Shown here: positions 25,280 to 35,682 of the stretch, one piece after another
Numbering within the stretch: the first letter of the stretch is position 1
Layout: every line of letters starts with the position of its first letter
Assembly: GCF_950023065.1 (NCBI RefSeq)
Contig: NC_088681.1
Span: 8,928,001-8,992,000 of the forward strand
Length of the DNA: 64,000 nucleotides
From: Planococcus citri
Taxonomy: Eukaryota > Arthropoda > Insecta > Hemiptera > Pseudococcidae
Direction of reading: 5' to 3'
Program-made: the position numbers and the translations under genes
Notes under the pieces: model-generated
Told to the model about the DNA's origin: nothing
Database searches by the model: none
What the model saw: the letters and a program-made list of their open reading frames with translations, nothing else

Positions 25280-25290
25280 TAAGTTTTTGG

Positions 25291-26640
25291 GAGGGGGAGT
25301 TGAATTCTAATGAATTTTTTGAAGCGATTATATAAATGATATTTTTTGTAATGATTTCGTATATTTTTCTTTCGTGGTGAGTTAGAATAAATTTTTCAGT
25401 GGGAATTTGGTTTGGAATTCGTGATTATAATCAACATTTTTTTGTTGATAATTTCATGGATCTTTTTGCCATTTTTATGATAAATTTTTCTTCGGTATTT
25501 TTTAATTCAATTTTTAAAATTCAATTTTGAACTGTTTCGTGATTTCAATGTGAATTTTTTTATGGTGATTTCTGTTTTCAAATTTGTTTTTTTGTTGTAA
25601 TTCCTAATGAATTGTGGTGCTCTGAAATGGTTTTTTTTTTCAATGGTGATTTCATAGAATAAATTTTTTGACGGTGAATTGAAAACCTTACACATATTGC
25701 ACCTAAGAGCTCTTCAGCTAGCTAATTTATTTATTTATTTGTTCGTTGGTTTATGTTTTTGTTTTTTTCAAATAAAAACATGGGAAAGATTTCCAAGCAG
25801 ATAATTGTAAAAAAAAAAATCACACACGTTTTGCTGGCAGTTTCTATGTAGGTAATAATTCGCGAACCGAAATTATATAATCATTACCTTCTCTCTTTCC
25901 CTTCACTATAAATCATCTTTTTTCCCCCAACTTCGTTGAAAACACCAAAAAGAAAAAAGAGAAAAAAACACTCACACATTCGAACGTACACATGTATAAT
26001 TTGAACCAACTGTACACTGTACAGATACGACTAATGAAAGAACTACTTATACTCGTATTCATCGCATTAACCGGCTGACCCTCAAAGGTTAAACGACGAT
26101 ACGACCATATTACTAGAATTAACATATACGTACAAACGAACCAACATTTTCGCTGCTTAAAATTACCTTCGAATTCGCAGCTCGATATAAAAGGGATCGA
26201 GGATCAGAGATGGTACAAAAAACAAAAAAAGAACGAACGAACGAACGCGTACAGCACCGAATGAAACTGGGCATTTAATACCTATCAAAAAGGTGGACTG
26301 GACATCGTATCCAGTGGGCATTTTTAATTGGCGCTAATGGATTGTTTAATTTCGCGTAAAAATGACCTATTAAACAGAGAGCTTTAATAGGTGCGACAAG
26401 CTATAGGTAAACGAGACTAGAGCGATTTTACAAGGAGCTTAATTACGAGAACGACGTGGTGCAGGGACAGCGACGATGGACGGACGCTCTGAACGCGGTG
26501 TTTGTTTTGAACAAAAATAAAGGCTACTTGTACATAACAGACGTTTTATTAAAACCGTTTACACACAGAGAAAGAGCGACGACCATCGTGTAATCAATTT
26601 ATTGTCCACTAAATGCGGTTTCCTAGGTACGAATTAATCA
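25291..26640. other. Putative intron left of the BEL element; no gene
   Basis: T-rich low-complexity sequence to about 25800 (GTGATTTC/AATTTTTT words), then more complex DNA to 26640 with GAACGAACGAACG near 26230. No open frame with support. Confidence 0.45.
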
Positions 26641-26645
26641 ACCGT
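26641..26645. repeat. Target-site duplication of the BEL element (ACCGT), left
   Basis: ACCGT directly precedes the left LTR; the partner is at 32813-32817. Five bases is the usual BEL/Pao duplication length. Confidence 0.9.
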
Positions 26646-26921
26646 TGTAGGATGAATAAAAGCAACGTACATTTTTAACCTTTATTCGATTAAATTTCGC
26701 GTAATAATAACGGAGAATGTTTTCATAACGACAGAAAAACGGATAATAAAATCAAAAGCTACGAATTCGTTGAGGAAAATAACAACAAACGTCTAAACAA
26801 ACGATAGCCGCGTATATCCGAAAACGTACACAAACAGAGGCGTAAATACGCCGTAATTACGCGATCGAAAACGCGACGCAACTTTTGCTTATTTTTACTT
26901 GATGCAAAATACTCGTTTACA
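26646..26921 (-). repeat. 3' LTR of the BEL element
   Basis: 276 bp, TGTAGGATG...CTCGTTTACA on the plus strand, identical to 32537-32812. On the coding strand its first bases supply the pol stop codon: the last Met codon straddles the border and TAA is at 26917-26919, inside the LTR. A purine stretch (GACGGCGGCGGGA) directly upstream on the coding strand is the only candidate polypurine tract. Confidence 0.95.
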
Positions 26922-29900
26922 TCCCGCCGCCGTCGGCGCTGGTACCATCCGGCGTCGAAACTTCATCTACGTCGATGAGCGGTATCAGATTATGGACAGG
27001 GCGCTTCAAAACAGTGCCGTTACGGCAAATGACGTCGATGGAGCGCACTGTACCTTGACTATCTGGATACGTACGAATGATTCGGCCTAATGGCCACTGC
27101 AAAGGTGCGGTCTCCTCTTTGCTGAGGATTACAATGTCGTTAATCTCGAACTGACGAGTTGAAGCAGTCCATTTGACCCGTTTCTGCAGGGAGGTTAGGA
27201 CTTCTGGCTTCCAACGTCGCCAAATAGCGTTGCGCAGTTGGGTTACAAGGTCCCAGCGCGTTTGGTAGTGGGAGACGTCGCTGTTGGATGTGTCATCTGA
27301 GACAGCTACAAGCGGACGTCCGATTAGAAAATGCCCAGGTGTCAGGGCATCGAAGCTGGAGGCTGGATCGCGCAGCGGTACAATCGGGCGCGAATTCATA
27401 ATCGATTCGATGTGGCACAGAAGAGTACCAAATTCGTCGGTGGTGAGTGCTGTGTCACCAATCGTTTTGTAGAGGTGATTCTTCATAATGCGTACGGCAG
27501 CTTCCCATAATCCACCCATGTGCGGCGCAGCAGGGGGGTTGAAGCGCCATTCGATCGGAGCTGGTGATGAGAATTTTTGTATCTCGGTGGATTTGGCAAG
27601 TTCGTTGAACTTGTCATTCAATTCGTTGGCGGCGCCGGTGAAATTGGTGCCGTTATCCGAGTAGATGGTTAGAGGGCAGCCACGGCGTGCTGCAAAACGT
27701 TTCAATGCGACGAGGAACGCCGCCGTTGTGAGGTCTAGTACCACCTCGAGGTGAACGGCTCGCGTACTGAAGCATACGAACACAGCGACGTATGACTTCA
27801 ATTTGGTGGTGCTTCGTGAGCGAATCTCTGATTTGCGATTAAATGGGCCGGCGTAGTCGACACCAACAATGGAAAACGGCGGTGATGGGCGAACTCTGTC
27901 AGCTGGCAAATCGGCCATCGGCGGATTTCGGTGAGCGTTTCGACGAAATCGTGCGCATTTGGCGCAGGTACGTATAACCTGCTGAATTTGAGCATTCAGG
28001 TTACCGATGAGCCAGTATCTGCGGCGTAGATAAGCGGTGATGAACTGAGGTCCGGCGTGTGCAAATCGGCGATGGCAATCTCGAATCAGCAAATGCGTGA
28101 ATCGATGGTTTGCCGGAATAATTACTGGATGACGTTGATAGTATGGTAGGTCCGCACGTTCGATGCGGCCACCGACACGTATAAGTCCCTTCTCGAGAAA
28201 GGGAGACAGTGACGTGAGTCGACTGCGACTTGGAAGCGGTCGCTTGGCGATCAGCTTGTCGAATTCCTTCGGGTAGGTCTCGTGCTGAGCTTTCAGGGCC
28301 AATTCAAGTTCGGCGCGTCGATATTCAGCAGCAGAGAAACTTCCGCTCAGAGACGGCGTTTTTCTGACTCGTGAGAGAAAGAAGTCCTTGATGCGGAGCC
28401 AAGCGGTGATGATACTCAGGACCTTACTGAGGTCCGAGTACTGGTTGATGACGTATCTGGCGAAATCTGCATATTGGGGTGGTATTTCGTCCAGTACTGT
28501 GTTCACATGAACATATACTAGCGTTGCCTGGAAAATCTCTTCTCCAAATTCGGGTGAGAGATGATTCGGTGGTATCTTCAACTCGTGAAGGAACTCTGGA
28601 CCATGGAGCCAGAGATCAAAACGTGATTCGAGTTCGGTAAACGATTTTTGGCGTGTGGCCAAGTCGGCTGGATTGATTTCGCCTGCAACATGTCGCCATT
28701 TTTCAGCTGGAAATGTGCGGACGATATTCTTCACTCGATTCACGACAAATTGGGTCCAATGACCTGGTTCTTTGGCAAGGTACGCCAACACGATGGTCGA
28801 ATCGGTGTAGGCATAACAGCGATCTCGGTTACAACCTAGGGTTGTAATAACTGGTTCAAAAAGTTCGGTCAGGAGTGCAGCAGCGCAGAGCTCCAACTCC
28901 GGAATCGTACGTGGTTGGCGTTGCGGAGCGACGCGCGTTTTTGACGCAATCAGGCGCACAACTGGTGGCGCATTCTCCTTGAGAATGCGAGCGTAGATAC
29001 AGGCAGCATATGCTTCCTTACTAGCGTCTGAAAACCCATGCAACTCAAGATGAACGGATTCGGCGTTTCCTACGTAGCGAGGAAACTGTAGGCTGGCGGA
29101 TGCGGTGATATCATTAAGGAAACGATCGAAACGCTGCTGGAAATCGGCGGAGACGTTTTCGTCCCGGTCCAGATTATCTGTCCACAACTCTTGGATGAGA
29201 AGCTTGCCGGTGATTGTGAGAGGTGCGAGAAATCCCAACGGATCAAAGATGCTGGATACTTTTGAGAGTGCGATACGTTTCGTTACGGTGTTCTCTGGAA
29301 CTGTGACGTTGGCCAGAGATGGAAAACTGAAGAAGTCACCGGCTGAGTCCCATTCGACTCCAAGAGTGCGGCCTACTGACGAGCCACAGAGAGGTGAGTG
29401 ATCTGCCAGCTCACCGGAGAAGCGCCATTTGCCTAGCTCCATGCCAGCAGTACGTAACAAAGCAACTAGCTCGTCGATGAGCTTTTTTACAGCTTCCAAC
29501 GAGTCTGCACCACTCAGTGTATCATCGACGTATGTATTTTTGCGCAGAACTGCCGCCGCCGCTGGAAATTCTGACTCGCCATCATCAGCAAGTTGGAAAA
29601 TCGTTCGAATCGCGGAATGCGGCGCGGAGCTCGTACCATAGGTGATGGTATTCAGTTGGCAATCGATTATCTCGCCATTTTCGTAGATAACGATGCGCTG
29701 AAGGTCTCGGTCCTCGTCTGGTACCCACATCTGGCGGTACATTTTGATTATATCGGCTGTGAATGCGTATAAGAACATTCGGAAGCGGAGAAAGATGATG
29801 AATAGTGGCGCTTGCAACGTTGGGCCCACTAACAGTATGTCATTCAATGAGACGCCATTTGTTGTCTTCATTGAAGCGTCGAATACGACTCGAATCTTCC

Positions 29901-30366
29901 CGTTGTGGTAAACAGTGTGATGTGGGATGTTGTAAGTAATCTGGTTTGGTATTGGAGGTGCGCAGCGCGTCAAATGACCAAGCGCTTCGTATTCACGTAA
30001 GAATTCACGGTACTCTTCTGAAACGCAAGTGCGTTTCAGATGGTTTATAGCGAGCTGGCGCGATTCACCAAGAATCTTGTCGGATCGTCGTGGTAGCTTG
30101 ACGATAAAACGGCCTGAGACTGGATCACGTTTGTGTGTCTCAACGAATATTCGTTCACACTCGAGTTCTTCAACTGACCTGGTGTCCTTGACGCGCGGTG
30201 GCTTGTTGAGGCCTAAGAACTCTGTGATTGAGTCCACTTCGGGTTGCGTCAGCTTCGCATGAAGGCAGCGCACACTCGGTTCGATCGATGACGTTGAGTA
30301 TGGACCTGCGAGGAGCCATCCAAGCTGAGACGAGATGAGCGTTGGTCGATTCGGCTGCGTAATCAT
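26917..30366 (-). CDS. BEL/Pao pol: reverse transcriptase, RNase H, integrase
   Basis: 1149 codons, uninterrupted. Order and landmarks: RT over roughly residues 120-330, with VVFDASMKT and the catalytic YVDD near residue 280; RNase H with HGFSDAS (about 445), the ELELC glutamate (about 490) and the AYTDST aspartate (about 521); integrase zinc domain (H-H-C-C, about 753-803, ending CAKC); integrase core with D (VDYAGP, about 836), D (YSDNGTNF, about 902) and E (GGLWEAAV, about 954); then a C-terminal domain of the DUF5641 type (about 1030-1125, ending RPVHNLIPL). All catalytic acidic residues are present. The first Met at 30366 lies just after the stop codon that ends gag, in the same frame, and BEL elements normally encode one Gag-Pol polyprotein. 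This part would therefore be made only by readthrough, by internal initiation, or not at all. Confidence 0.96.
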   Translation of the reverse strand: MITQPNRPTLISSQLGWLLAGPYSTSSIEPSVRCLHAKLTQPEVDSITEFLGLNKPPRVKDTRSVEELECERIFVETHKRDPVSGRFIVKLPRRSDKILGESRQLAINHLKRTCVSEEYREFLREYEALGHLTRCAPPIPNQITYNIPHHTVYHNGKIRVVFDASMKTTNGVSLNDILLVGPTLQAPLFIIFLRFRMFLYAFTADIIKMYRQMWVPDEDRDLQRIVIYENGEIIDCQLNTITYGTSSAPHSAIRTIFQLADDGESEFPAAAAVLRKNTYVDDTLSGADSLEAVKKLIDELVALLRTAGMELGKWRFSGELADHSPLCGSSVGRTLGVEWDSAGDFFSFPSLANVTVPENTVTKRIALSKVSSIFDPLGFLAPLTITGKLLIQELWTDNLDRDENVSADFQQRFDRFLNDITASASLQFPRYVGNAESVHLELHGFSDASKEAYAACIYARILKENAPPVVRLIASKTRVAPQRQPRTIPELELCAAALLTELFEPVITTLGCNRDRCYAYTDSTIVLAYLAKEPGHWTQFVVNRVKNIVRTFPAEKWRHVAGEINPADLATRQKSFTELESRFDLWLHGPEFLHELKIPPNHLSPEFGEEIFQATLVYVHVNTVLDEIPPQYADFARYVINQYSDLSKVLSIITAWLRIKDFFLSRVRKTPSLSGSFSAAEYRRAELELALKAQHETYPKEFDKLIAKRPLPSRSRLTSLSPFLEKGLIRVGGRIERADLPYYQRHPVIIPANHRFTHLLIRDCHRRFAHAGPQFITAYLRRRYWLIGNLNAQIQQVIRTCAKCARFRRNAHRNPPMADLPADRVRPSPPFSIVGVDYAGPFNRKSEIRSRSTTKLKSYVAVFVCFSTRAVHLEVVLDLTTAAFLVALKRFAARRGCPLTIYSDNGTNFTGAANELNDKFNELAKSTEIQKFSSPAPIEWRFNPPAAPHMGGLWEAAVRIMKNHLYKTIGDTALTTDEFGTLLCHIESIMNSRPIVPLRDPASSFDALTPGHFLIGRPLVAVSDDTSNSDVSHYQTRWDLVTQLRNAIWRRWKPEVLTSLQKRVKWTASTRQFEINDIVILSKEETAPLQWPLGRIIRTYPDSQGTVRSIDVICRNGTVLKRPVHNLIPLIDVDEVSTPDGTSADGGGM

Positions 30367-30384
30367 TGACGGTTGGAGGATTTG

Positions 30385-30387
30385 TTA
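30385..30387 (-). other. In-frame stop codon separating gag from pol
   Basis: A single TAA followed by CAA interrupts an otherwise continuous frame; six sense codons later the pol Met occurs in the same frame. It is either a point nonsense change that would silence pol in this copy, or a readthrough signal. The CAA after the stop resembles the start of the known leaky CAR-YYA context, but the next codon (ATC) does not fit it. Confidence 0.85.
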
Positions 30388-32295
30388 CAAATGATCAACT
30401 CCAATGAGTAGGTCAATGACCTTTGACTCGTGATATCGCGGATCAGCGAGATGGTAGCGTTGGGCAAAGTCCCATTCTGGCGGAGGCGTAAACGATACTG
30501 ATGGTAACGGATCGGTGATCGAATCTACCACTATTGCGTGTAGATTAACGGAGAATTCACCGTTGCGCGATGTAAGCTTGATAGTGGTAGTTGAGTTGGC
30601 TGAAGACCGCGCTCCACCAACGCCACTGATAACTACCGACGATTTATTGAGCTTCAAGTTCAATTTCTGCGCGATATCTTTTGTGAGTAAAGTAACGTGC
30701 GAAGCGCCATCAAGCAAAGCAGTTGCGTTGATATGATGGGTTGCAGAGGCGAGGCGGACACCTGCGGTACTCAATAATACTTCGCGGAGCTGTCGCTGCG
30801 TCACTGCGGATAGAAATGTCGCATTTGCGGACACTGACTGAGTCGGTTTCGGAGGCTCGGATGTCTGATTTGTAGTGCTAGGAGTACCGGAGGGTAGCGT
30901 AGGTGCCGCCGCCGAAGACGGAGGCAGTTGATGCGCATTATTGGACTCGAGCGGATGTAACAACGTGTGATGCGCTTTGCCGCACTGCTTGCATTTACTC
31001 GAGCGACACACCTTTGCCCAATGACCGCCACGGAAGCAATTAACGCATAGCTTTGCGTCGCGAACGCGCTGGTAGCGTTCTTGAATCGGTAGACGTTTGA
31101 AGGTGTCGCAGTGGTAGAGTGGATGAACCTGGTTACAACACGGACACATTCTGACGACTGAATCACCGCTGCCAACCGTAGATTGCGCTGAAGACGGGTT
31201 CGACGATGTGGATTGCGTTACTAACGCAGTGGCGGCGCCACGCGTGCGTTGAGGATGTTGTCTAGCATTGGCCGCGGCGTTTTGCTTCGATGCGGTTACG
31301 AATACTGAAGAAACGACTCGAATACGGTTTTCTAGGAACTTGATCAGTTCACTGTACGAGTCTACGTCTGGTTCGGCGTTATCGACAGCTTGCTCGTTGT
31401 TGAGGGACGTCTCCCAGAGCTCACGGCTGCGCGAATCAAGTTTCGTAACGATGAGCTGGACGATAAGTTCGTTAGACAGGGCATCACGTTTGAAGCCCAT
31501 GTTTTCGACTGCTCGTATACTGATTAACGCAGTATTGGCAAGTTTACGGAGCGATTCAGGATCGTTTTCTTTCACCTCACCCAGTTCGAAAAGTTTCTGG
31601 AGGTGAAGGCGAAGATTCAAGCGCTTATTCTCGTACCGACGTTTCAGGATCTCGATTACGACCGCATAACTACCAGCTTCGACGTGGATGTTCTGAACGA
31701 GGTCAGCTGACTCGCCAGTTAGACAGGACAGCAGATGCTCGTGACGATGCAGGTCGTCCAAACGAGGGCTACGGACGCCACTCTGGAACCGTTGAAAGAA
31801 ACTGGCCCAATCCTCGGACTTGTTCGAGAATTTTGGCAGATTTAGCTTAGGTAAACGAACTGAATTATCGGCTGCGGCGCAGCTACGGTATTCGGATCCT
31901 TCATTGCTCGGTTCGGGTGTAACCTGCTCGAGAAGCGTTTCTAACTTTGATACGATTTCGAAATACTTGGATTCGGCAGTTACAGCTGTAACTGCGCAAT
32001 CTGACGCGGTGTCGTTACCTTCGGTGGTAAGAATATCGTTATTATAAGAAGCAAACAAACCAAATTGTTCTTCCAGGTGTCGGATACGTCGTCGGAGCTC
32101 GGGTGCAGATTTACTTGTTTGCGGATTGTCTGCCCAGGTACGGGTGTTGTCGAATACGATAATGACGTTGTCACGTAGTTTACGGAGCTGCTCGATGGTG
32201 CGTCTATTCGCCATGATGTTGGAAAATAGCGTTACTGAAGTGTACCCACGGTACGTGGATATTAGCGATCGGATGCGATTTTCTGGAGTACCCAC
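30385..32295 (-). CDS. BEL/Pao gag with protease
   Basis: 636 codons as an open frame; translation probably starts at Met 28 (32214, MANRRTIEQL), because the first 27 codons read through a repeat-containing leader. Regions: an N-terminal coiled-coil-prone part; a DUF1759-type capsid region (about 148-295, starting LPKLNLPKFS); a cysteine/histidine cluster with CPCC (about 384) and a knuckle CVNCFRGGHWAKVC (about 417-430); a Pro/Ser linker; and a DUF1758-type aspartic protease (about 505-636). The protease active site reads LLDGAS instead of the common D-S/T-G; the aspartate is kept. The frame ends GVDHL then TAA (30385-30387), just where related polyproteins continue into reverse transcriptase. 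Confidence 0.95.
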   Translation of the reverse strand: MGTPENRIRSLISTYRGYTSVTLFSNIMANRRTIEQLRKLRDNVIIVFDNTRTWADNPQTSKSAPELRRRIRHLEEQFGLFASYNNDILTTEGNDTASDCAVTAVTAESKYFEIVSKLETLLEQVTPEPSNEGSEYRSCAAADNSVRLPKLNLPKFSNKSEDWASFFQRFQSGVRSPRLDDLHRHEHLLSCLTGESADLVQNIHVEAGSYAVVIEILKRRYENKRLNLRLHLQKLFELGEVKENDPESLRKLANTALISIRAVENMGFKRDALSNELIVQLIVTKLDSRSRELWETSLNNEQAVDNAEPDVDSYSELIKFLENRIRVVSSVFVTASKQNAAANARQHPQRTRGAATALVTQSTSSNPSSAQSTVGSGDSVVRMCPCCNQVHPLYHCDTFKRLPIQERYQRVRDAKLCVNCFRGGHWAKVCRSSKCKQCGKAHHTLLHPLESNNAHQLPPSSAAAPTLPSGTPSTTNQTSEPPKPTQSVSANATFLSAVTQRQLREVLLSTAGVRLASATHHINATALLDGASHVTLLTKDIAQKLNLKLNKSSVVISGVGGARSSANSTTTIKLTSRNGEFSVNLHAIVVDSITDPLPSVSFTPPPEWDFAQRYHLADPRYHESKVIDLLIGVDHL

Positions 32296-32514
32296 GGAGT
32301 GGATATTACGAACGGATGCGATTTTCGAATTCCAACATAGACGAACGTTGAAACGATTACGATTGCGAAGCGAACTGATGATTATCCAACATGGATATTA
32401 CGAAGTAGCGAATTACGAATTCGAAACGAATTGAAAAAGCTTACCCAAGATTGGATATTACCGAAGCATTGAAAACGGAACGATTATCTCACTTGAGATA
32501 TTGCTGAATTTCAA

Positions 32515-32536
32515 TCACGTCCTAGGGTCACCATAA
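32515..32536 (-). other. Candidate primer-binding site of the BEL element
   Basis: Directly inside the 5' LTR, on the minus strand, TTA is followed by TGGTGACCCTAGGACGTGA. TGG opposite a tRNA CCA end, three bases from the LTR, is the expected position of a primer-binding site. I cannot name the tRNA from memory. Confidence 0.5.
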
Positions 32537-32812
32537 TGTAGGATGAATAAAAGCAACGTACATTTTTAACCTTTATTCGATTAAATTTCGCGTAATAATA
32601 ACGGAGAATGTTTTCATAACGACAGAAAAACGGATAATAAAATCAAAAGCTACGAATTCGTTGAGGAAAATAACAACAAACGTCTAAACAAACGATAGCC
32701 GCGTATATCCGAAAACGTACACAAACAGAGGCGTAAATACGCCGTAATTACGCGATCGAAAACGCGACGCAACTTTTGCTTATTTTTACTTGATGCAAAA
32801 TACTCGTTTACA
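32537..32812 (-). repeat. 5' LTR of the BEL element
   Basis: 276 bp, identical to 26646-26921. It is followed by the target duplication ACCGT at 32813-32817. Confidence 0.95.
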
Positions 32813-32817
32813 ACCGT
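32813..32817. repeat. Target-site duplication of the BEL element (ACCGT), right
   Basis: Matches 26641-26645 exactly. Confidence 0.9.
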
Positions 32818-33589
32818 GTAACAGGTCATACCGTATTCGGCGCGTTAACTTATTTAATGCTCTTTCGCCTGCAGTAATTAATGGAAGTGTGTATTTTTTT
32901 TTTTTTTTCTGAAAAAAGTCAATTCGAATTGCAACCCTGATGTGAAAGCCAACGTTTTATTATCTCTCTGAATTTTTTTTTTGATTTCTTTTTATTAAGG
33001 TGCACTGGGGGAAGTCAGAATTCGGGGTAAGTCAGAAAAACTGCTCTAGCTCTTAGAGGCTTATATCTGCCAAAGCGCTACCCAGGGGTAACTTGAGGGT
33101 ACTACCCCTACTTCATCACAGCATAAACATTTTCGCGACCCAGTTTCACTTTAAAGGCTTCTGATTGGTTCTTTTTTAGTTGCTGTTTTTGTTTTTGAGG
33201 GTGTAGATCACGAATCTGACAATATTTTTTTCTTAAGGGTGAATGTTGGGGGGGTGAAGGGGGTAAAAACGGTGAAAAATTCAAATTTTGACTATAATGA
33301 TGTGTGATATGTCAAAATGTACCAAGTATGAATAATTCAACTGAAAGTAAGTACTTTTCATCAATTTACTCGATTTTAGTTTTTATAAAATGATTATAGA
33401 GGTTTAATTTATGTTAAAATCCCGTTTTTTTCCTTCTTTGTTGCATAAATTGGAATAGAACAAATTTTTGCACGTAGATGCACGGGAAATTCCAGTGGCT
33501 GGTAATACTTAAGATAGGCTATTTCAAGATGTTAATTGCCAGTTTTGCCCCAAGGTGCCCCCGCGACCTCCACAGTCGATTATAGTGAA

Positions 33590-35450
33590 AAATCTTAGTG
33601 AATTTCGTTGAAATGTGACAAATTTTCTCTTACTGGGACTTGAACGGCTTCCCAACAGAAAATTCTTCATCCCCCACCCTTCACCCCTTCTACACCTTGG
33701 AAAACGTACATTATTGACATATCACACATCATTATAGTCAAATTTTGAATTTTTCACCGTTTTTACCCCCTTCACCCCCCACATTCACCCATACGAAAAA
33801 AATATTGTCAGATTCGTGATCTACACCCTCAAAAACATACATTCAGATATATCACACTTGATTATTGTCAAATTTTGAATTTTCACACCCTTCATCCCCC
33901 TACTATTCAACCCTAAGAAAAAAATAGTGCCAAATTCGTGATCTACAACCTCGAAAACATACATTTCGACATATCACACATCATTATAGTCAAATTGTAA
34001 GCTTTTCACCGTTTTTACTCCCTTCACCCCCTCCCCCCTTCACCCCCTCCCAACATTCGCCCATACGAAAAAAAAATTGTCAGATTCGTGATTTACACCC
34101 TCAAAAACATGCATTTAGATATATCACACTTCATTATTGTCAAATTTTGAATTTTTCACCCCCTTCATCCCCCTACTATTCACTCCTAAGAAAAAAATAG
34201 TGTCAAATTCGTGATCTACAACCTCGAAAACATACATTTCGACATATCACACACCATTAGAGTCAAATTTTGAATTTTTCACCGTTTTTACCCCCTTCAC
34301 CCCCCACATTCACCCATACGAAAAAAATATTGTCAGATTCGTGATCTACACCCTCAAAAACATACATTCAGATATATCACACTTGATTATTGTCAAATTT
34401 TGAATTTTCACACCCTTCATCCCCCTACTATTCAACCCTAAGAAAAAAATAGTGCCAAATTCGTGATCTACAACCTCGAAAACATACATTTCGACATATC
34501 ACACATCATTATAGTCAAATTGTAAGCTTTTCACCGTTTTTACTCCCTTCACCCCCTCCCCCCTTCACCCCCTCCCAACATTCGCCCATACGAAAAAAAA
34601 ATTGTCAGATTCGTGATTTACACCCTCAAAAACATGCATTTAGATATATCACACTTCATTATTGTCAAATTTTGAATTTTTCACCCCCTTCATCCCCCTA
34701 CTATTCGCCCCTACGAAAAAAATATTGTCAGATTCGTGATCTACACCCTCAAAAACATACATTTCGACATATCACACATCAATATTGTCAAATTTCAAGT
34801 TTTTCACCGTTTTTACTCCGTTCACCCCCCCTTCCCCCTCCCAACATTCGCCCATACGAAAAAAATATTGTCAGATTCGTGATTTACACCCTCAAAAACA
34901 TGCATTTAGATATATCACACTTCATTATTGTCAAATTTTGAATTTTTCACCCCCCTTCATCCCCCTACTATTCACTCCTAAGAAAAAAATAGTGTCAAAT
35001 TCGTGATCTACAACCTCGAAAACATACATTTCGACATATCACACACCATTAGAGTCAAATTTTGAATTTTTCACCGTTTTTACCCCCTTCACCCCCTCCC
35101 CCCACATGCCCATACGAAAAAAATATTGCCAGATTTGTGATGTACACCCTCAAAAACATACATTTAGATATATCACATTTGATTATTGTCAAATTTTGAA
35201 TTTTTCACCCCCTTCATCCCCCTACTATTTACCCCTACGAAAAAAATATTGTCAGATTCGTGATCTACACCCTCAAAAACATATATTTCGACATATCACA
35301 CATCAATATTGTCAAATTTTGAAGTTTCCACCCCCTCCCCTACACAAAAAATATTGTCAAATTCGTATTCTGCGACCCCAAAAACATAAGGGAGGATATC
35401 ACTGTACCATTGTTTTAGGATTCATTGTAAGTTTTTGAATTACACGCGTT
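33590..35450 (+). repeat. Tandem array, about 131-bp unit in roughly 526-bp higher-order blocks
   Basis: The unit reads GTCAGATTCGTGATCTACAC, then CCTCAAAAACATACATTT, then CGACATATCACACATCATTA, then TCAAATTTTGAATTTTTCAC and a C-rich tail CCCCTTCACCCCC. The block at about 33720-34245 is repeated nearly unchanged at about 34246-34770, so four units make a higher-order repeat. Open frames here (34672-35438) repeat the words YCQIRDLHPQKH and are only repeat translation. A single inverted unit lies at about 33196-33325. Confidence 0.9.
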
Positions 35451-35682
35451 TTGAGGGTGCTCACAGTCCACTGTGGGTCCTAGAATCCGAATCTGGAGTT
35501 TTTTTTGTAGGAGAGGGGGGTGCGGCGGGGGATAGAATTCCATATTTTTTCTACATTATTGTGTAATATGTCAAATAATGTGTTTTCGAGGTCGTAGAAT
35601 CCGAATCTGGAGTTTTTTTTTGTAGAAGTGGGGGATGAGGCGTGGGGGGGAGGGAAATTTTCAAATTTTTCACACATTATTG

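Larger units (their letters stand above)
23520..25290. mobile_element. Foldback-like element A (long inverted repeat, about 1.77 kb)
   Basis: Left and right halves are inverted copies about a centre near 24450. Reading inward, each half has AAAATGGCGGCCATT, TTGACAGG and ATCGCAGATTTTG, then a block with ACCTGTC AAATTTCAAGTGC, then tandem subrepeats of about 150 bp, each carrying CTGGAGCCTCCAGC and a TTTGCAAACTAATTTCAATA-type segment. Left-half subrepeats are in plus orientation, right-half ones in minus. The left end extends about 100 bases further (CGATCCTCCGCGCGGGAC) than the right, which is truncated near 25285. No transposase frame is present. The structure resembles foldback (FB/TU-type) elements or an inverted-dimer MITE; the family is not recognised. 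Confidence 0.8.
26646..32812 (-). mobile_element. BEL/Pao LTR retrotransposon, near-intact, 6167 bp
   Basis: Two LTRs of 276 bp (26646-26921 and 32537-32812) are identical in my base-by-base reading and bound by TGT...ACA. The 5-bp target duplication ACCGT is at 26641-26645 and 32813-32817. Between them, on the minus strand, lie gag-protease (30385-32295) and reverse transcriptase-RNase H-integrase (26917-30366) in the same frame, separated by one TAA. Gene order, LTR size and 5-bp duplication are all typical of BEL/Pao (family knowledge). LTR identity implies a very recent insertion. The element lies antisense to the host exons, in the putative second intron. Confidence 0.97.

Noticed and set aside
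34672..35438. Overlapping open frames with repeated YCQIRDLHPQKH
   Set aside because: They are translations of the roughly 131-bp tandem repeat, not a repeat protein: frames shift between units and no start or stop pattern is conserved.
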